Source: Catellatospora sichuanensis (GTDB lineage: Bacteria > Actinomycetota > Actinomycetes > Mycobacteriales > Micromonosporaceae). From it: 64,000 nt of DNA. The first letter of the stretch is position 1. Each line of letters begins with the position of its first letter. The position numbers and the translations under genes are program-made. The DNA lies in the NCBI RefSeq assembly GCF_007483665.1, contig NZ_ML660188.1:191105-255104 (forward strand), in the 5' to 3' direction. The notes under the pieces were generated by a model. The model ran no database searches. It saw only the letters and a list, made by a program, of their open reading frames with translations, and was not told the origin of the DNA. Shown here in pieces: positions 41,068 to 48,974 of the stretch.

Positions 41068-41073
41068 CATAGT
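41068..41073 (+). promoter_or_regulatory. -10 element of the gene at 41080 (leaderless)
   Basis: CATAGT ends 6 nt before the ATG. No good -35 is present, and the direct repeat 41040-41056 occupies the activator position. Confidence 0.45.
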
Positions 41074-41079
41074 GGGCCC

Positions 41080-41556
41080 ATGCGCAGAAGCACGATGGTG
41101 ATGGCGGCCGGATGGCTGGTGGCAGCAGTGGTCACCGCCGCGGTCGCGGTGGCGGGCGTGGACACCATCGGCGCGGGCCTGCTCGGCGGGTCCGCCCAGA
41201 ATCCGGTGCTCAGCTCCGACGACGTCGATCGGCTCCTCGCCGACGAGCAGGGCCCGAGCCCGAGCACGCAGCCGGACCCCGCGGTCTCCGTCTCCGCGCC
41301 GACGGGGCAGCCGTCCGCGAGTGCCGCGATCCGCGCGCTGACCACCCCCGGCGGTGTGGTCCACGCGTCCTGCGCCGACGGCGCCGTGACGCTGACCTCG
41401 TGGAGCCCGGCCCAGGGCTTCCGCGCCGACGACCCGGAGCCCGGTCCGGCCGCCGAAGCACGCATCAAGTTCAAGAAGGACAAGAACGAGATGCGCGTCG
41501 TGGTCACCTGTGCGGGAGGCCGACCCACCGCCCGGGTCATCCCCGACGACGACTGA
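41080..41556 (+). CDS. Small exported or membrane-anchored hypothetical protein
   Basis: The 158-residue protein has a hydrophobic N-terminal signal or anchor (about 7-27), a Ser/Pro/Asp linker (about 45-80) and a C-terminal beta-rich domain of about 70 residues with two Cys (HASCADGAVTLTSWSP and VVVTCAGGRPTARV) that could form a disulfide outside the cell. No family is recognised. It diverges from the two-component operon and shares an 11-bp-spaced repeat promoter with the exported gene at 38554, so it is a probable member of that regulon. The start is probably leaderless. Confidence 0.7.
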   Translation: MRRSTMVMAAGWLVAAVVTAAVAVAGVDTIGAGLLGGSAQNPVLSSDDVDRLLADEQGPSPSTQPDPAVSVSAPTGQPSASAAIRALTTPGGVVHASCADGAVTLTSWSPAQGFRADDPEPGPAAEARIKFKKDKNEMRVVVTCAGGRPTARVIPDDD

Positions 41557-41624
41557 CGCACGTTCGGCGCACCGGGCGCCATGTCGGCCGGATGGGGCCC
41601 GGCGCGCGTGCGACGGGTGGCCGA

Positions 41625-42149
41625 TCAGCCCGTGCCGGCGCGGAACCTGAACACCAGGTCGGACCAGCCGGTGTCGGCCACGCCCTCGTCGAGCGCCGCG
41701 CTGATCACGCGTTCTTCGTAATTGAAGTGGGACTCCATGATCGCCGTCAACCCGTCGAGCTCACGCCCGATGACCTCGAGAGCCGGGTCCTGCGAATGAG
41801 CGGCTTCGGCGGCGAGCCGGCCCACCCGGGACAGGATCGACGTGATCAGGCCGTGGTCCTCGACGAGTTTGGCGATCGTCGCGGCGAGATCGGGGCGTTC
41901 GTCGAGCAACCGGTCGAACATCCCGGCGTCCTCACCCTGGTGGTGCGAGGTCAGCGCGGCGCAGAACGCCAGGCAGTGCGTCACGAGCACGTCTCGGCCG
42001 AGGTCGCGGCGGGTGATACCCGACCTGATCTCCTGGATGTGTCGCCGTAGTTCTTGATGGGCTTGCGCGAGCTGCGAGCTCAGGGCGACCGCACGGTCGC
42101 CGTCACGGGAAGCCACTGGTGGCCGGTCCCTTCGGTCCCGCACCTCCAT
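41625..42149 (-). CDS. Hemerythrin (HHE)-domain protein
   Basis: The 174-residue four-helix protein has diiron-ligand motifs: QAHQELRRHIQE, HCLAFCAALTSHHQGEDAGMF, VEDHGLITSI and MESHFNYEERVI. Full His/Glu ligand sets suggest a non-heme diiron site, used in this family for oxygen, NO or iron sensing or storage. The start at ATG 42149 follows only a weak AGG; a GTG two codons later is possible. It is convergent with the exported gene at 41080. A second, different hemerythrin is at 54067. Confidence 0.88.
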   Translation of the reverse strand: MEVRDRRDRPPVASRDGDRAVALSSQLAQAHQELRRHIQEIRSGITRRDLGRDVLVTHCLAFCAALTSHHQGEDAGMFDRLLDERPDLAATIAKLVEDHGLITSILSRVGRLAAEAAHSQDPALEVIGRELDGLTAIMESHFNYEERVISAALDEGVADTGWSDLVFRFRAGTG

Positions 42150-42235
42150 GCCTGACGCCGTCCGCCACCGGCACGCGATGCTGTCGCCATCCGATCATGG
42201 AACGCGCGGGAACCGCAACTCAGGACCGGCAGGTG

Positions 42236-42706
42236 TCAGCGGCCGGGGGCGCGCTTCTTCACCTCCTGGATCACCCAGCCGTTGCCGTCCGGGTCGCTGA
42301 AGGTGGCAAAGGAACCGTAGTCGGCGCGGGTGGGGTGCGGGCCGGATTCCCGTGGCGAGTCCGCGGGGTGCACCACCCCGCCGCCGTCGTGGCCGTGGAA
42401 GAACAGCCCTCCCCCGTCGTGGAACACCTCACCCACGGCGATGCCGCGGCCGACCAGCTCCGCGCGGGCCTGCTCGACGTCGGGGACGATGAGGTAGAGG
42501 CCCTGGGACGAGCCGGGTGCAGCGGTGGTCACCCCCTTGCCGATGATGATCGAGCACTCCGAGCCGGGCGGGGTGAACTGGATGCACCGGTAGTCCTCGC
42601 TGACGACAGCGTCGATGTCCAGCCGGAATCCCGCCTTTTCATAGAAGCTCTTGGCCCGGTCGACATCGGCGACGGGAAGCACGACGACTTCGAGTTTCAG
42701 GTCCAT
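42236..42706 (-). CDS. VOC-family glyoxalase-like protein
   Basis: The 156-residue VOC protein contains VVVLPVADVDRAKSFYEKAGFRLDID, CIQFTPPGSECSIIIGKGV, LYLIVPDVEQARAELVGRG and YGSFATFSDPDGNGWVIQEVKKR, a pattern common in actinomycete glyoxalase/bleomycin-resistance-like proteins. The substrate is unknown. GAAGGA lies 8 nt before the ATG at 42706, which fixes the start; an upstream in-frame ATG would add 45 unlikely residues. Neighbours are hemerythrin and GNAT genes on the same strand with gaps of about 90-140 bp, so independent units are likely. Confidence 0.88.
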   Translation of the reverse strand: MDLKLEVVVLPVADVDRAKSFYEKAGFRLDIDAVVSEDYRCIQFTPPGSECSIIIGKGVTTAAPGSSQGLYLIVPDVEQARAELVGRGIAVGEVFHDGGGLFFHGHDGGGVVHPADSPRESGPHPTRADYGSFATFSDPDGNGWVIQEVKKRAPGR

Positions 42707-42845
42707 GCGCAGGTCCTTCTTCCTTGGCTCGGTGGATCTCCATCTCGATAACCCACCGGACCGGCCAAGGTGACGTTCGGCGCGCGTGCCGACGGCCACG
42801 CTGCGCCACCGGACGCGCCCCGCGCACCGCTGACGGCCCATGGAC

Positions 42846-43352
42846 CTAACGGCCGGCCGAGGTGCCGAGCTCCTTCGCCATGATCTGCTCGCGGTGCACG
42901 CCGTCGGGCATCAGGTCGCCGACTTCTGCGGTGAGGTGGAAGCCGTTGCGCCGGTAGAGCGCGGCGGCGGCCTCGTTGCCCTGCGCCACGGCCAGCTTCA
43001 ACACGTCCGCGTCCAGCTGCCTGGCCCACTGTTCCACCGCCGCCAGCAGCCGGTCTCCGACCCCTCGGCCCCGGGCGTCGGGATGCACCCACATCGAGAT
43101 CAGCTCCACCACGCCGCGGTCGCCGGTCGGCACGCCGCTGGCCATGCCGACCGGGCGACCCTCGGCCAGCGCCACGATGTTGTACGAGCCGGGAATCTCC
43201 AGCCGTCCGCGCCACCGTTCGCTGCGGTCGCCGTCGCCCTGCCAGTCCGCCAACCGGGACCCGAAGGCGTACGGCGCCTCGGCCAGCGCGGCAAGCCGCA
43301 GTTCCCGCCAGATCTGCCAGTCGTCCGAAGCCAGCACTCTTAACTCGATCAT
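42846..43352 (-). CDS. GNAT-family N-acetyltransferase
   Basis: The 168-residue GNAT protein opens IELRVLASDDWQIWRELRLAAL and has the acetyl-CoA pyrophosphate loop in MWVHPDARGRGVGDRLL and the terminal motif VAQGNEAAAALYRRNGF. The substrate is unknown; small GNATs of this type acetylate amines on metabolites or proteins. ATG 43352 matches the family N-terminus; GGAGGC lies 12 nt upstream, somewhat far. Longer frames upstream read into the regulatory region of the xylanase gene and are unlikely to be coding. Confidence 0.9.
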   Translation of the reverse strand: MIELRVLASDDWQIWRELRLAALAEAPYAFGSRLADWQGDGDRSERWRGRLEIPGSYNIVALAEGRPVGMASGVPTGDRGVVELISMWVHPDARGRGVGDRLLAAVEQWARQLDADVLKLAVAQGNEAAAALYRRNGFHLTAEVGDLMPDGVHREQIMAKELGTSAGR

Positions 43353-43861
43353 GGCGAGCAGTCTGCCTCCGGTCATGAGCAGCCGCCACCACCTTTGGCG
43401 CGTGTCACCGGAACCCGCGACGTTCGGCTCCGCACGGCATCGCATCGAGCGCGAAGCGACCCGGAAGTGCTCCGAAACTTTCGGCTCATCATCTCCCATC
43501 GCGATCGTTACGATGAGGTTTCCGAGCTGGTGTCACACATCGGGTCGGCCACGCGGCATATACCGCCTGGCAAAACTCTCTCAGGAGATTCGGCGGACCA
43601 CAGAAGCCTATCGATAGTTTCCGGAAGTTGTTGACAGCCAGACGATGCCGGGCAAATACTTGCGCCATCGACGGAGCTCAACCCCGTCGATCCGGGTCAC
43701 CCGATCTGCCCCTGCGGACGTCGAGCGCACGACGACCGACAAACCCCGCTGCGTTGTACGACGCCGACGCGCGGTGGCCTCGTCCTGACCGCCGACTGCC
43801 CCGCTGGGTCGTATCGCGCTGCCCGGCCTCCCCGCCGGCCTTCAACGAGGAGGAAGTACCC
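43353..43861 (+). promoter_or_regulatory. Control region of the xylanase gene
   Basis: CCGAAACTTTCGG at 43472-43484 holds CGAAA-C-TTTCG, the inverted repeat I recall from Streptomyces xylanase promoters. CGATA-G-TTTCC (43612-43622) is a degenerate second copy overlapping the palindrome CTATCGATAG (43608-43617). The promoter is TTGACA (43631-43636), an 18-nt spacer and AATACT (43655-43660), leaving a leader of about 195 nt. AGGAGG (43848-43853) is the ribosome site. No gene is seen in this 509-bp stretch. Confidence 0.6.
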
Positions 43862-44863
43862 ATGAACGACGCACCCGCTCCACGGACCAGCCGCAGACGC
43901 GGCCGCACCAGGCTGCTGCTCGGCGCCGCCTGCATCGCGGCGATGGTCGCGGCCTCGACGATGCTGCCCGGCGCCGCCAGCGCTGCCGTGACCTCGAACC
44001 AGACCGGCACCAACAACGGCTACTTCTACTCGTTCTGGACCGACAGTCCCGGCACGGTCTCCATGGAGCTGGGATCCGGCGGCAACTACAGCACCTCGTG
44101 GAGCAACACCGGCAACTTCGTCGCCGGCAAGGGCTGGAGCACCGGCGGACGCCGGTCCGTCACCTACTCCGGCAGCTTCAACCCGTCCGGCAACGCGTAT
44201 CTGACCCTCTACGGCTGGACGACGAACCCGCTCGTCGAGTACTACATCGTCGACAACTGGGGCACCTACCGGCCCACCGGTACATACAAGGGCACGGTCA
44301 CCAGCGACGGCGGCACCTACGACATCTACCAGACGACGCGGTACAACGCCCCCTCCATCGAAGGCACGAAGACCTTCAACCAGTACTGGAGCGTGCGGCA
44401 GTCGAAGAAGACCGGCGGCACCATCACCTCCGGCAACCATTTCGACGCCTGGGCCGGTAAGGGCATGAACATGGGCAGCCACAACTACATGATCATGGCT
44501 ACCGAGGGCTACCAGAGCAGCGGCAACTCCAACATCACGCTGGGCTCCAGCGGTGGTGGAGGCGGCGGCGGTGGTGGTGGTGGAGGCGGCGGCGGTGGCA
44601 GCTGCACCGCGACGCTGTCGGCAGGCCAGCAGTGGAGCGACCGCTACAACCTCAGCGTCTCGGTCAGCGGCGCCACCAACTGGACCGTGACGATGAACGT
44701 GCCCTCCCCCGCCAAGGTCCTGTCCACCTGGAACATCAGCGCGAGCTACCCGACCGCCCAGCAACTCGTCGCCAGACCCAACGGCAGCGGCAACAACTGG
44801 GGCGTCACCATCCAGCACAACGGCAACTACACCTGGCCGACGGTCTCCTGCAGCGCCGGTTGA
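43862..44863 (+). CDS. Secreted GH11 endo-1,4-beta-xylanase with CBM2-like module
   Basis: The 333-residue secreted xylanase has a signal peptide (about 1-41, GAASA-AV), a GH11 beta-jelly-roll (about 42-230) with nucleophile Glu126 ([13 protein letters not shown]) and acid/base Glu215 ([11 protein letters not shown]), a poly-Gly linker (about 231-246) and a C-terminal cellulose-binding CBM2-like module (about 247-333; [24 protein letters not shown], closing Cys in WPTVSCSAG). The CBM is about 85 residues, shorter than most CBM2 and missing some linker strands. It cuts internal xylan bonds outside the cell. AGGAGG lies 8 nt before the ATG. Expression is probably xylan-inducible through the operator upstream. 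Confidence 0.95.
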   Translation: MNDAPAPRTSRRRGRTRLLLGAACIAAMVAASTMLPGAASAAVTSNQTGTNNGYFYSFWTDSPGTVSMELGSGGNYSTSWSNTGNFVAGKGWSTGGRRSVTYSGSFNPSGNAYLTLYGWTTNPLVEYYIVDNWGTYRPTGTYKGTVTSDGGTYDIYQTTRYNAPSIEGTKTFNQYWSVRQSKKTGGTITSGNHFDAWAGKGMNMGSHNYMIMATEGYQSSGNSNITLGSSGGGGGGGGGGGGGGGGSCTATLSAGQQWSDRYNLSVSVSGATNWTVTMNVPSPAKVLSTWNISASYPTAQQLVARPNGSGNNWGVTIQHNGNYTWPTVSCSAG

Positions 44864-44885
44864 CCCCACCCTCCGACACGCACCA

Positions 44886-44916
44886 GCGGCGCGGCGGCCC
44901 ACGGCCGCCGCGCCGC
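44886..44916. terminator. Bidirectional terminator
   Basis: GCGGCGCGGCGGCC (44886-44899) and GGCCGCCGCGCCGC (44903-44916) form a perfect 14-bp stem with a 3-nt loop between the xylanase and the convergent TPR gene. Confidence 0.75.
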
Positions 44917-44939
44917 AGCACGTCGTCGACCGCGTGCCG

Positions 44940-46070
44940 TCAGCTCGTACGCAGCCGCGCCACCAGGTCCCCGGCGCGCCGCCACCAGTACTCGTACCGG
45001 CCCGGGAACAGGTTGTTCAACGTGTCGAGGCGCTCGAACGCCTCGTCCGCGTAGGTCAGGTCGTCCTCGGCGTCGCCGATGAGCAGGCACACGTTGGCCA
45101 GGGAGCCCGCGACCAGCAGCGGCGCGTGCCCGGCGTACTCGCGCAGGATCGGCTCGGCCCGACGCGCGGACCTCGCAGCGTCCGCCCGGCGTCCCTGCGC
45201 CAGCAGGACCTCGGCCTCGGTGGACAGCGGCATCGCCCAGCGGCGGCGCTGCGCTGCCGTCACCGGCTCGCCGTCGAGTTGCCGCAGCACGCTCATCGCC
45301 TCACCGACGGCGGCGAGGGCCTCGTCGAGGCGTCGCATCCGGGTCAGCGTCGTGGCGTAGTTGCTCAGCGCGGTGGCGAGCAGTTGTCGCGCGGGCCGGT
45401 CGGTCTCCGCGCGGGCGAGCGCGATCGCCTCCGTCTCGGCGGCCTCGGCGTCGGCGAAGCGGCCGAGCAGGGTCAGCGACGTGCCCCGCAGCACCAGCAG
45501 CTCGATCTCGATCTCGCGGTGGGAGCCGGGGGCGGCGGCCCGCAGCGTGTCGAGGGCCTGGCCCAGTGGCGCCAGGGACTCGGCGGTCCGGCCGAGGTCG
45601 GCCAGCGCCGCGCCCCGGTTGAGCAGCAGCGGCACCCGTCCCACCGCGGACAGCACCTCCGGTGCGGTCTGCTCCAACTCGGTGAACAGCTCCAGGGCCT
45701 GCTCCACTGCCGCCAGGCTCTGGGCGGCATGGCCGAGCTGGCGCAGCACGAAGCCGCGCAGGGACATGAGTTCGGCACCCAGCACGTGCACCAGCTGCGA
45801 CTGCTGCACGGCGGGAGAGCGCCAGGCGTCCTCGGCTGCGTCGAGCTCCCGCAGCGCGGCCGGACGGTCCGGCTCCAACTGCACGGCCAGCCAGCGGGCC
45901 ATGCACAGGCGGACCCAGACCAGCATGGTCGCGCCGTCGTCGCCCTCCAGCACGTACTGGGCGGCCAGCTCGCGGGCCAGCCGGAGCGCGCCGGCGTGGT
46001 CGCCGAGGCTCGCGAGCCGCTGCGCCGAGGTGAGTGGGTCCTGCTGCACCCGCCCAGCGTCCCACACCAT
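44940..46070 (-). CDS. TPR-repeat protein
   Basis: The protein of about 376 residues is built almost entirely of helical TPR-like pairs, e.g. LGDHAGALRLARELAAQYV, QLGHAAQSLAAVEQALELF, LLTLLGRFADAEAAETEAIALA-type and MRRLDEALAAVGEAMSVL. It has no enzymatic domain or signal peptide. TPR proteins act as protein-binding scaffolds. The start is uncertain: ATG 46070 is chosen because the longer frame would run through the PadR operator. It diverges from the PadR gene, and the 36-bp operator between them could control both. It ends at a hairpin shared with the xylanase. Confidence 0.75.
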   Translation of the reverse strand: MVWDAGRVQQDPLTSAQRLASLGDHAGALRLARELAAQYVLEGDDGATMLVWVRLCMARWLAVQLEPDRPAALRELDAAEDAWRSPAVQQSQLVHVLGAELMSLRGFVLRQLGHAAQSLAAVEQALELFTELEQTAPEVLSAVGRVPLLLNRGAALADLGRTAESLAPLGQALDTLRAAAPGSHREIEIELLVLRGTSLTLLGRFADAEAAETEAIALARAETDRPARQLLATALSNYATTLTRMRRLDEALAAVGEAMSVLRQLDGEPVTAAQRRRWAMPLSTEAEVLLAQGRRADAARSARRAEPILREYAGHAPLLVAGSLANVCLLIGDAEDDLTYADEAFERLDTLNNLFPGRYEYWWRRAGDLVARLRTS

Positions 46071-46097
46071 GATCGCGGAGGGCGTTGCGCGCCCCTC

Positions 46098-46133
46098 ATA
46101 CCTAGAACTAGTATGCATAGCAGTTCTAGGTAT
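46098..46133. promoter_or_regulatory. 36-bp PadR-type operator
   Basis: ATACCTAGAACT (46098-46109) and AGTTCTAGGTAT (46122-46133) are perfect inverted arms around a centre holding TATGCATA. The dyad sits 14 nt before the PadR start and 28 nt before the divergent TPR start. Confidence 0.75.
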
Positions 46134-46146
46134 AGGCGGTGTCCTC

Positions 46147-46521
46147 GTGCACATCACGAAAGATCTCGTCGCGGCCTCGGCGACCCCCCTCGTGCTAGGC
46201 ATCCTGGCCGAGGGCGAGAGCTATGGCTACGCGATCCTCAAACAGGTGAACGAACTGTCCGGCGGCCATCTCGAATGGACCGACGGCCTGCTCTACCCGC
46301 TGCTGCACCGGCTGGAGCGGCTGGGTCACGTCGAGTCGACCTGGCACTCCCCGGTGGAGGGGCGGCGCCGCAAGTACTACCGCATCACCGACCAAGGCCT
46401 GAAGGAGCTGGCTGAGCAGCGCCGCCAGTGGGCCGCGGTCGTCGACACCCTGCGCGGCGTGTGGAACGCCGGCACGTCGCTGCGCCCGATCCCCGCACCG
46501 GCCTGGGGTGTGACCGGATGA
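46147..46521 (+). CDS. PadR-family transcription repressor
   Basis: The 124-residue PadR regulator has an N-terminal winged helix (LVAASATPLVLGILAEGESYGYAI, LLYPLLHRLERLGHVES, RRRKYYRITDQGLKEL in pieces) and one C-terminal helix for dimerisation (PadR-s2 type). GTG 46147 gives the usual family start VHITKDLVAAS. Its stop overlaps the start of the membrane protein gene (ATGA), so the two are co-translated. It probably represses its own operon through the 36-bp dyad just upstream. Such PadR-membrane protein pairs are frequent in actinomycetes; the inducer is unknown. Confidence 0.93.
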   Translation: MHITKDLVAASATPLVLGILAEGESYGYAILKQVNELSGGHLEWTDGLLYPLLHRLERLGHVESTWHSPVEGRRRKYYRITDQGLKELAEQRRQWAAVVDTLRGVWNAGTSLRPIPAPAWGVTG

Positions 46522-47888
46522 CCGTCGACAGTAACAACGACCTCGAAAAGCAGATCGCCGAATGGCGCGCCTACATGCGCCGCCGGCGGGAGCTGCACCA
46601 GACCGACGCCGAGGAGCTGGAGGACCACCTGCGCGGCCGGATCGCCGACCTGACCGAGGCGGGCCTGCAAGCCGACGAGGCGTTCCTCATCGCCGTCAAG
46701 CGCATGGGCAGCCTCGACGAGCTGTCCCGTGAGTTCGCCCGGGAGCACTCCGAGCGGCTGTGGAAGCAGCTGGTGCTGACCGGCGACGACGGCGGCGCGC
46801 CCAGTGCCGCCAAGCGGCGCGAGCTGCCGATCATGATCGCCTGCGCCGCCGGGGCGGCACTGGCCATCAAGGCGCCCGGGCTGTTCGGCGTCGACATGAA
46901 CGACGACGACAGCGGCTTCTACCTGCGCAACATGGGCCTGTTCGCGCTGGCGCCGCTGGCCGCCTACTTCGCGTGGCTGCGTCGCGTGCGGCCGGCCGTC
47001 GTCGGCGTACTGGTCGCGCTGTTCGCGCTCGGCGCGGTGGCCGTCAACGCGTACCCGATGGGCATCGACACGCAGACCATCGTGCTGAGCACGATCCACC
47101 TGCCGATCGCCCTCTGGCTCGTGGTGGGTGTCGCCTACACCGGCGGCGACTGGCGCTCCGACCGCAGGCGGATGGACTTCATCCGGTTCACCGGCGAATG
47201 GTTCATCTACTTCGTGCTCATCGCCCTCGGCGGCGGCGTGCTGACCGCGTTCACCGTCGGCACCTTCTCCGCCATCGGCCTGAATGCGGAGACGTTCGTC
47301 GGGAACTGGCTGGTGCCCTGCGGCGCCGTGGCCGCGGTCGTGGTCGCGGCGTGGCTGGTCGAGGCGAAGCAGAGCGTCGTGGAGAACATGGCCCCGGTGC
47401 TGACCCGGGTGTTCACCCCGCTGTTCACGGTCACGCTGCTGGTGCTGCTCGGCGCCATCGCCTGGACCAGCAACGGCATCGACGTCCAGCGCGACGTGCT
47501 CATCATCTTCGACCTGCTGCTGGTCGTGGTGCTCGGCCTGCTGCTGTACGCCATCTCGGCCCGCGACCCGGCAGCCCCGCCCGGCGTCTTCGACAAGCTG
47601 CAACTCGCCCTCGTGGTCAGCGCGCTCGTCATCGACGTCCTGGTGCTGGCCGCGATCACCGGCCGGATCACCGAGTTCGGGTTCACGGCCAACAAGACCG
47701 CCGCGCTGGGTGAGAACCTGGTCCTGCTGGCCAACCTGGCCTGGTCGGCGTGGCTGTTCCTCGGCTTCGTCCGAGGCCGGCTGCCCTTCGGCCGGATGGA
47801 GCACTGGCAGACCCGCTACCTCCCGGTGTACGCGGCCTGGGCCTGGATCGTCGTCCTGGTGTTCCCGCCCCTGTTCGACTTCGCCTGA
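46518..47888 (+). CDS. PadR-coupled integral membrane protein with permease-prefix domain
   Basis: The 456-residue protein starts with a soluble permease-prefix-like region (about 1-90; IAEWRAYMRRRRELHQTDAEELEDHLR, with AFLIAVKRMGSLDELSREFA) followed by about ten to eleven membrane spans from residue 110 on. The prefix domain is typically found on membrane proteins paired with PadR regulators. There are no ABC or catalytic motifs, so transport function is unproven. It is translationally coupled to padR (ATGA). A 19-bp perfect hairpin follows. Confidence 0.85.
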   Translation: MTVDSNNDLEKQIAEWRAYMRRRRELHQTDAEELEDHLRGRIADLTEAGLQADEAFLIAVKRMGSLDELSREFAREHSERLWKQLVLTGDDGGAPSAAKRRELPIMIACAAGAALAIKAPGLFGVDMNDDDSGFYLRNMGLFALAPLAAYFAWLRRVRPAVVGVLVALFALGAVAVNAYPMGIDTQTIVLSTIHLPIALWLVVGVAYTGGDWRSDRRRMDFIRFTGEWFIYFVLIALGGGVLTAFTVGTFSAIGLNAETFVGNWLVPCGAVAAVVVAAWLVEAKQSVVENMAPVLTRVFTPLFTVTLLVLLGAIAWTSNGIDVQRDVLIIFDLLLVVVLGLLLYAISARDPAAPPGVFDKLQLALVVSALVIDVLVLAAITGRITEFGFTANKTAALGENLVLLANLAWSAWLFLGFVRGRLPFGRMEHWQTRYLPVYAAWAWIVVLVFPPLFDFA

Positions 47889-47909
47889 CCGCGGTCCACC
47901 ACCACACAT

Positions 47910-47955
47910 GAACGCTCGATGGCGCGGCACACTGCGGCCGCGCCATCGAGCGTTC
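47910..47955. terminator. Bidirectional terminator, 19-bp stem
   Basis: A perfect 19-bp stem (47910-47928 with 47937-47955, 8-nt loop) lies between the membrane protein gene and the convergent tyrosinase. Confidence 0.85.
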
Positions 47956-47981
47956 GCAGGCGCGAGACGGCCCGCCGACGC

Positions 47982-48974
47982 CTAAGCCGTGGTGTCGTAT
48001 CCATACCAGGCCGACGCGTCCAGGACCTGCGCGGGAGTCAGCGGGTCGCCGAGCAGCGTCACCATCGTGTCGTTGCGGCCCTGCCCGCTCGGCACCTGCT
48101 CGTCGCCGTCGCCCGGGGAGTAGGCGCGCCCGCGTCGGGTCAGCCACGCCTCCCACAGCCGGTCCACGTTGCAGTGGTTGAGGTAGAACAGCGGATCGTT
48201 GGGCGAGCTGCCCGGACCCATGTCGCCGCCGACCCATACGTGCACCCGGTTGTGCATCTGCGGGCTGCCCGCCTGGCCCACCCGGCGCGGGTCGATCCAG
48301 CCCTCCACGCGGTTGCGGAACCCGTCGGAGCTGACGTCCCAGGGCGCGCTGTCATAGCCCAGCCCGTCCTCCAGAACCCACTTGGCATCCTCGGCGGTGG
48401 GCAGCCCCGGCACGTCGGTGTCGGTTCCGGCGTTGCGCTGCAGCGGCCGCGGCGCGACCGACCACAGCTGCGTGCCGTAGCCCACCAGCCGCACCCGCAT
48501 CGCGGCCAGCGGGCCGCTGACCACGTCGCCGCGCGCGTCACCCAGCGCCGCCGCACCCCAGAGCGAGCTGGCGTGCTGCTGGTCGGTGGGCAGCCCGCCG
48601 TCGACGGTCCAGTCCCAGTAGGGCAGGCCGGCCTCCGGGTCGCCGGTGATCCGCTGGAGCTGCTGCTCCAGCCGCAGCAGGTACATCCGGTGCCAGGGCA
48701 GGAAGATCGGGCCGCCATGCGCCAGGTTGCGCATCGGGCGCGTCGGGCTGCTGGGCATCTGCATGGCCACGAAATGCCACAGCACGAACAGGTCCCAGGT
48801 GGTCAGCTGCTGGTCGACGCCGTACAGGCGGAAGCCCGGAATGGACGGCGACAGCAGCTGGTTGAGCTGCGAGGTCGTGTAGCCGGACGGCTCGGCGTTG
48901 AGCGCGACGACACCGGCGAGGAAACGCTCGCGCGCGGTGTCGGAGGTCTGGATGTTGGCGCGGACAGCGGTCAC
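47982..48974 (-). CDS. Tyrosinase-family copper enzyme
   Basis: The 330-residue type-3 copper protein shows CuA ligands in FVLWHFVAM, NLAHGGPIFLPWHRMYLLRLE and a CuB set in MHNRVHVWVGGDM plus DPLFYLNHCNVDRLWEAW. All six His seem present. Members oxidise phenols, making melanin or modifying metabolites. No signal peptide is visible; Streptomyces MelC2 is exported through its Tat-carrying partner MelC1, and here the upstream coupled protein also lacks a signal. The GTG start overlaps the stop of the His-rich gene (GTGA), so both are made together. It shares a hairpin with the convergent membrane protein gene. Confidence 0.92.
   Translation of the reverse strand: MTAVRANIQTSDTARERFLAGVVALNAEPSGYTTSQLNQLLSPSIPGFRLYGVDQQLTTWDLFVLWHFVAMQMPSSPTRPMRNLAHGGPIFLPWHRMYLLRLEQQLQRITGDPEAGLPYWDWTVDGGLPTDQQHASSLWGAAALGDARGDVVSGPLAAMRVRLVGYGTQLWSVAPRPLQRNAGTDTDVPGLPTAEDAKWVLEDGLGYDSAPWDVSSDGFRNRVEGWIDPRRVGQAGSPQMHNRVHVWVGGDMGPGSSPNDPLFYLNHCNVDRLWEAWLTRRGRAYSPGDGDEQVPSGQGRNDTMVTLLGDPLTPAQVLDASAWYGYDTTA

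Noticed and set aside
42707-42841. N-terminal extension of the VOC gene at 42236
   Set aside because: The added 45 residues are Arg-rich, and the ribosome site GAAGGA supports the start at 42706.
44550-44599. GGT/GGC tandem tract as a functional DNA repeat
   Set aside because: It encodes the poly-Gly linker of the xylanase.
44934-46415. 493-codon plus-strand frame overlapping the TPR and PadR genes
   Set aside because: It runs antisense to the TPR gene and out of frame through PadR; no motif supports it.
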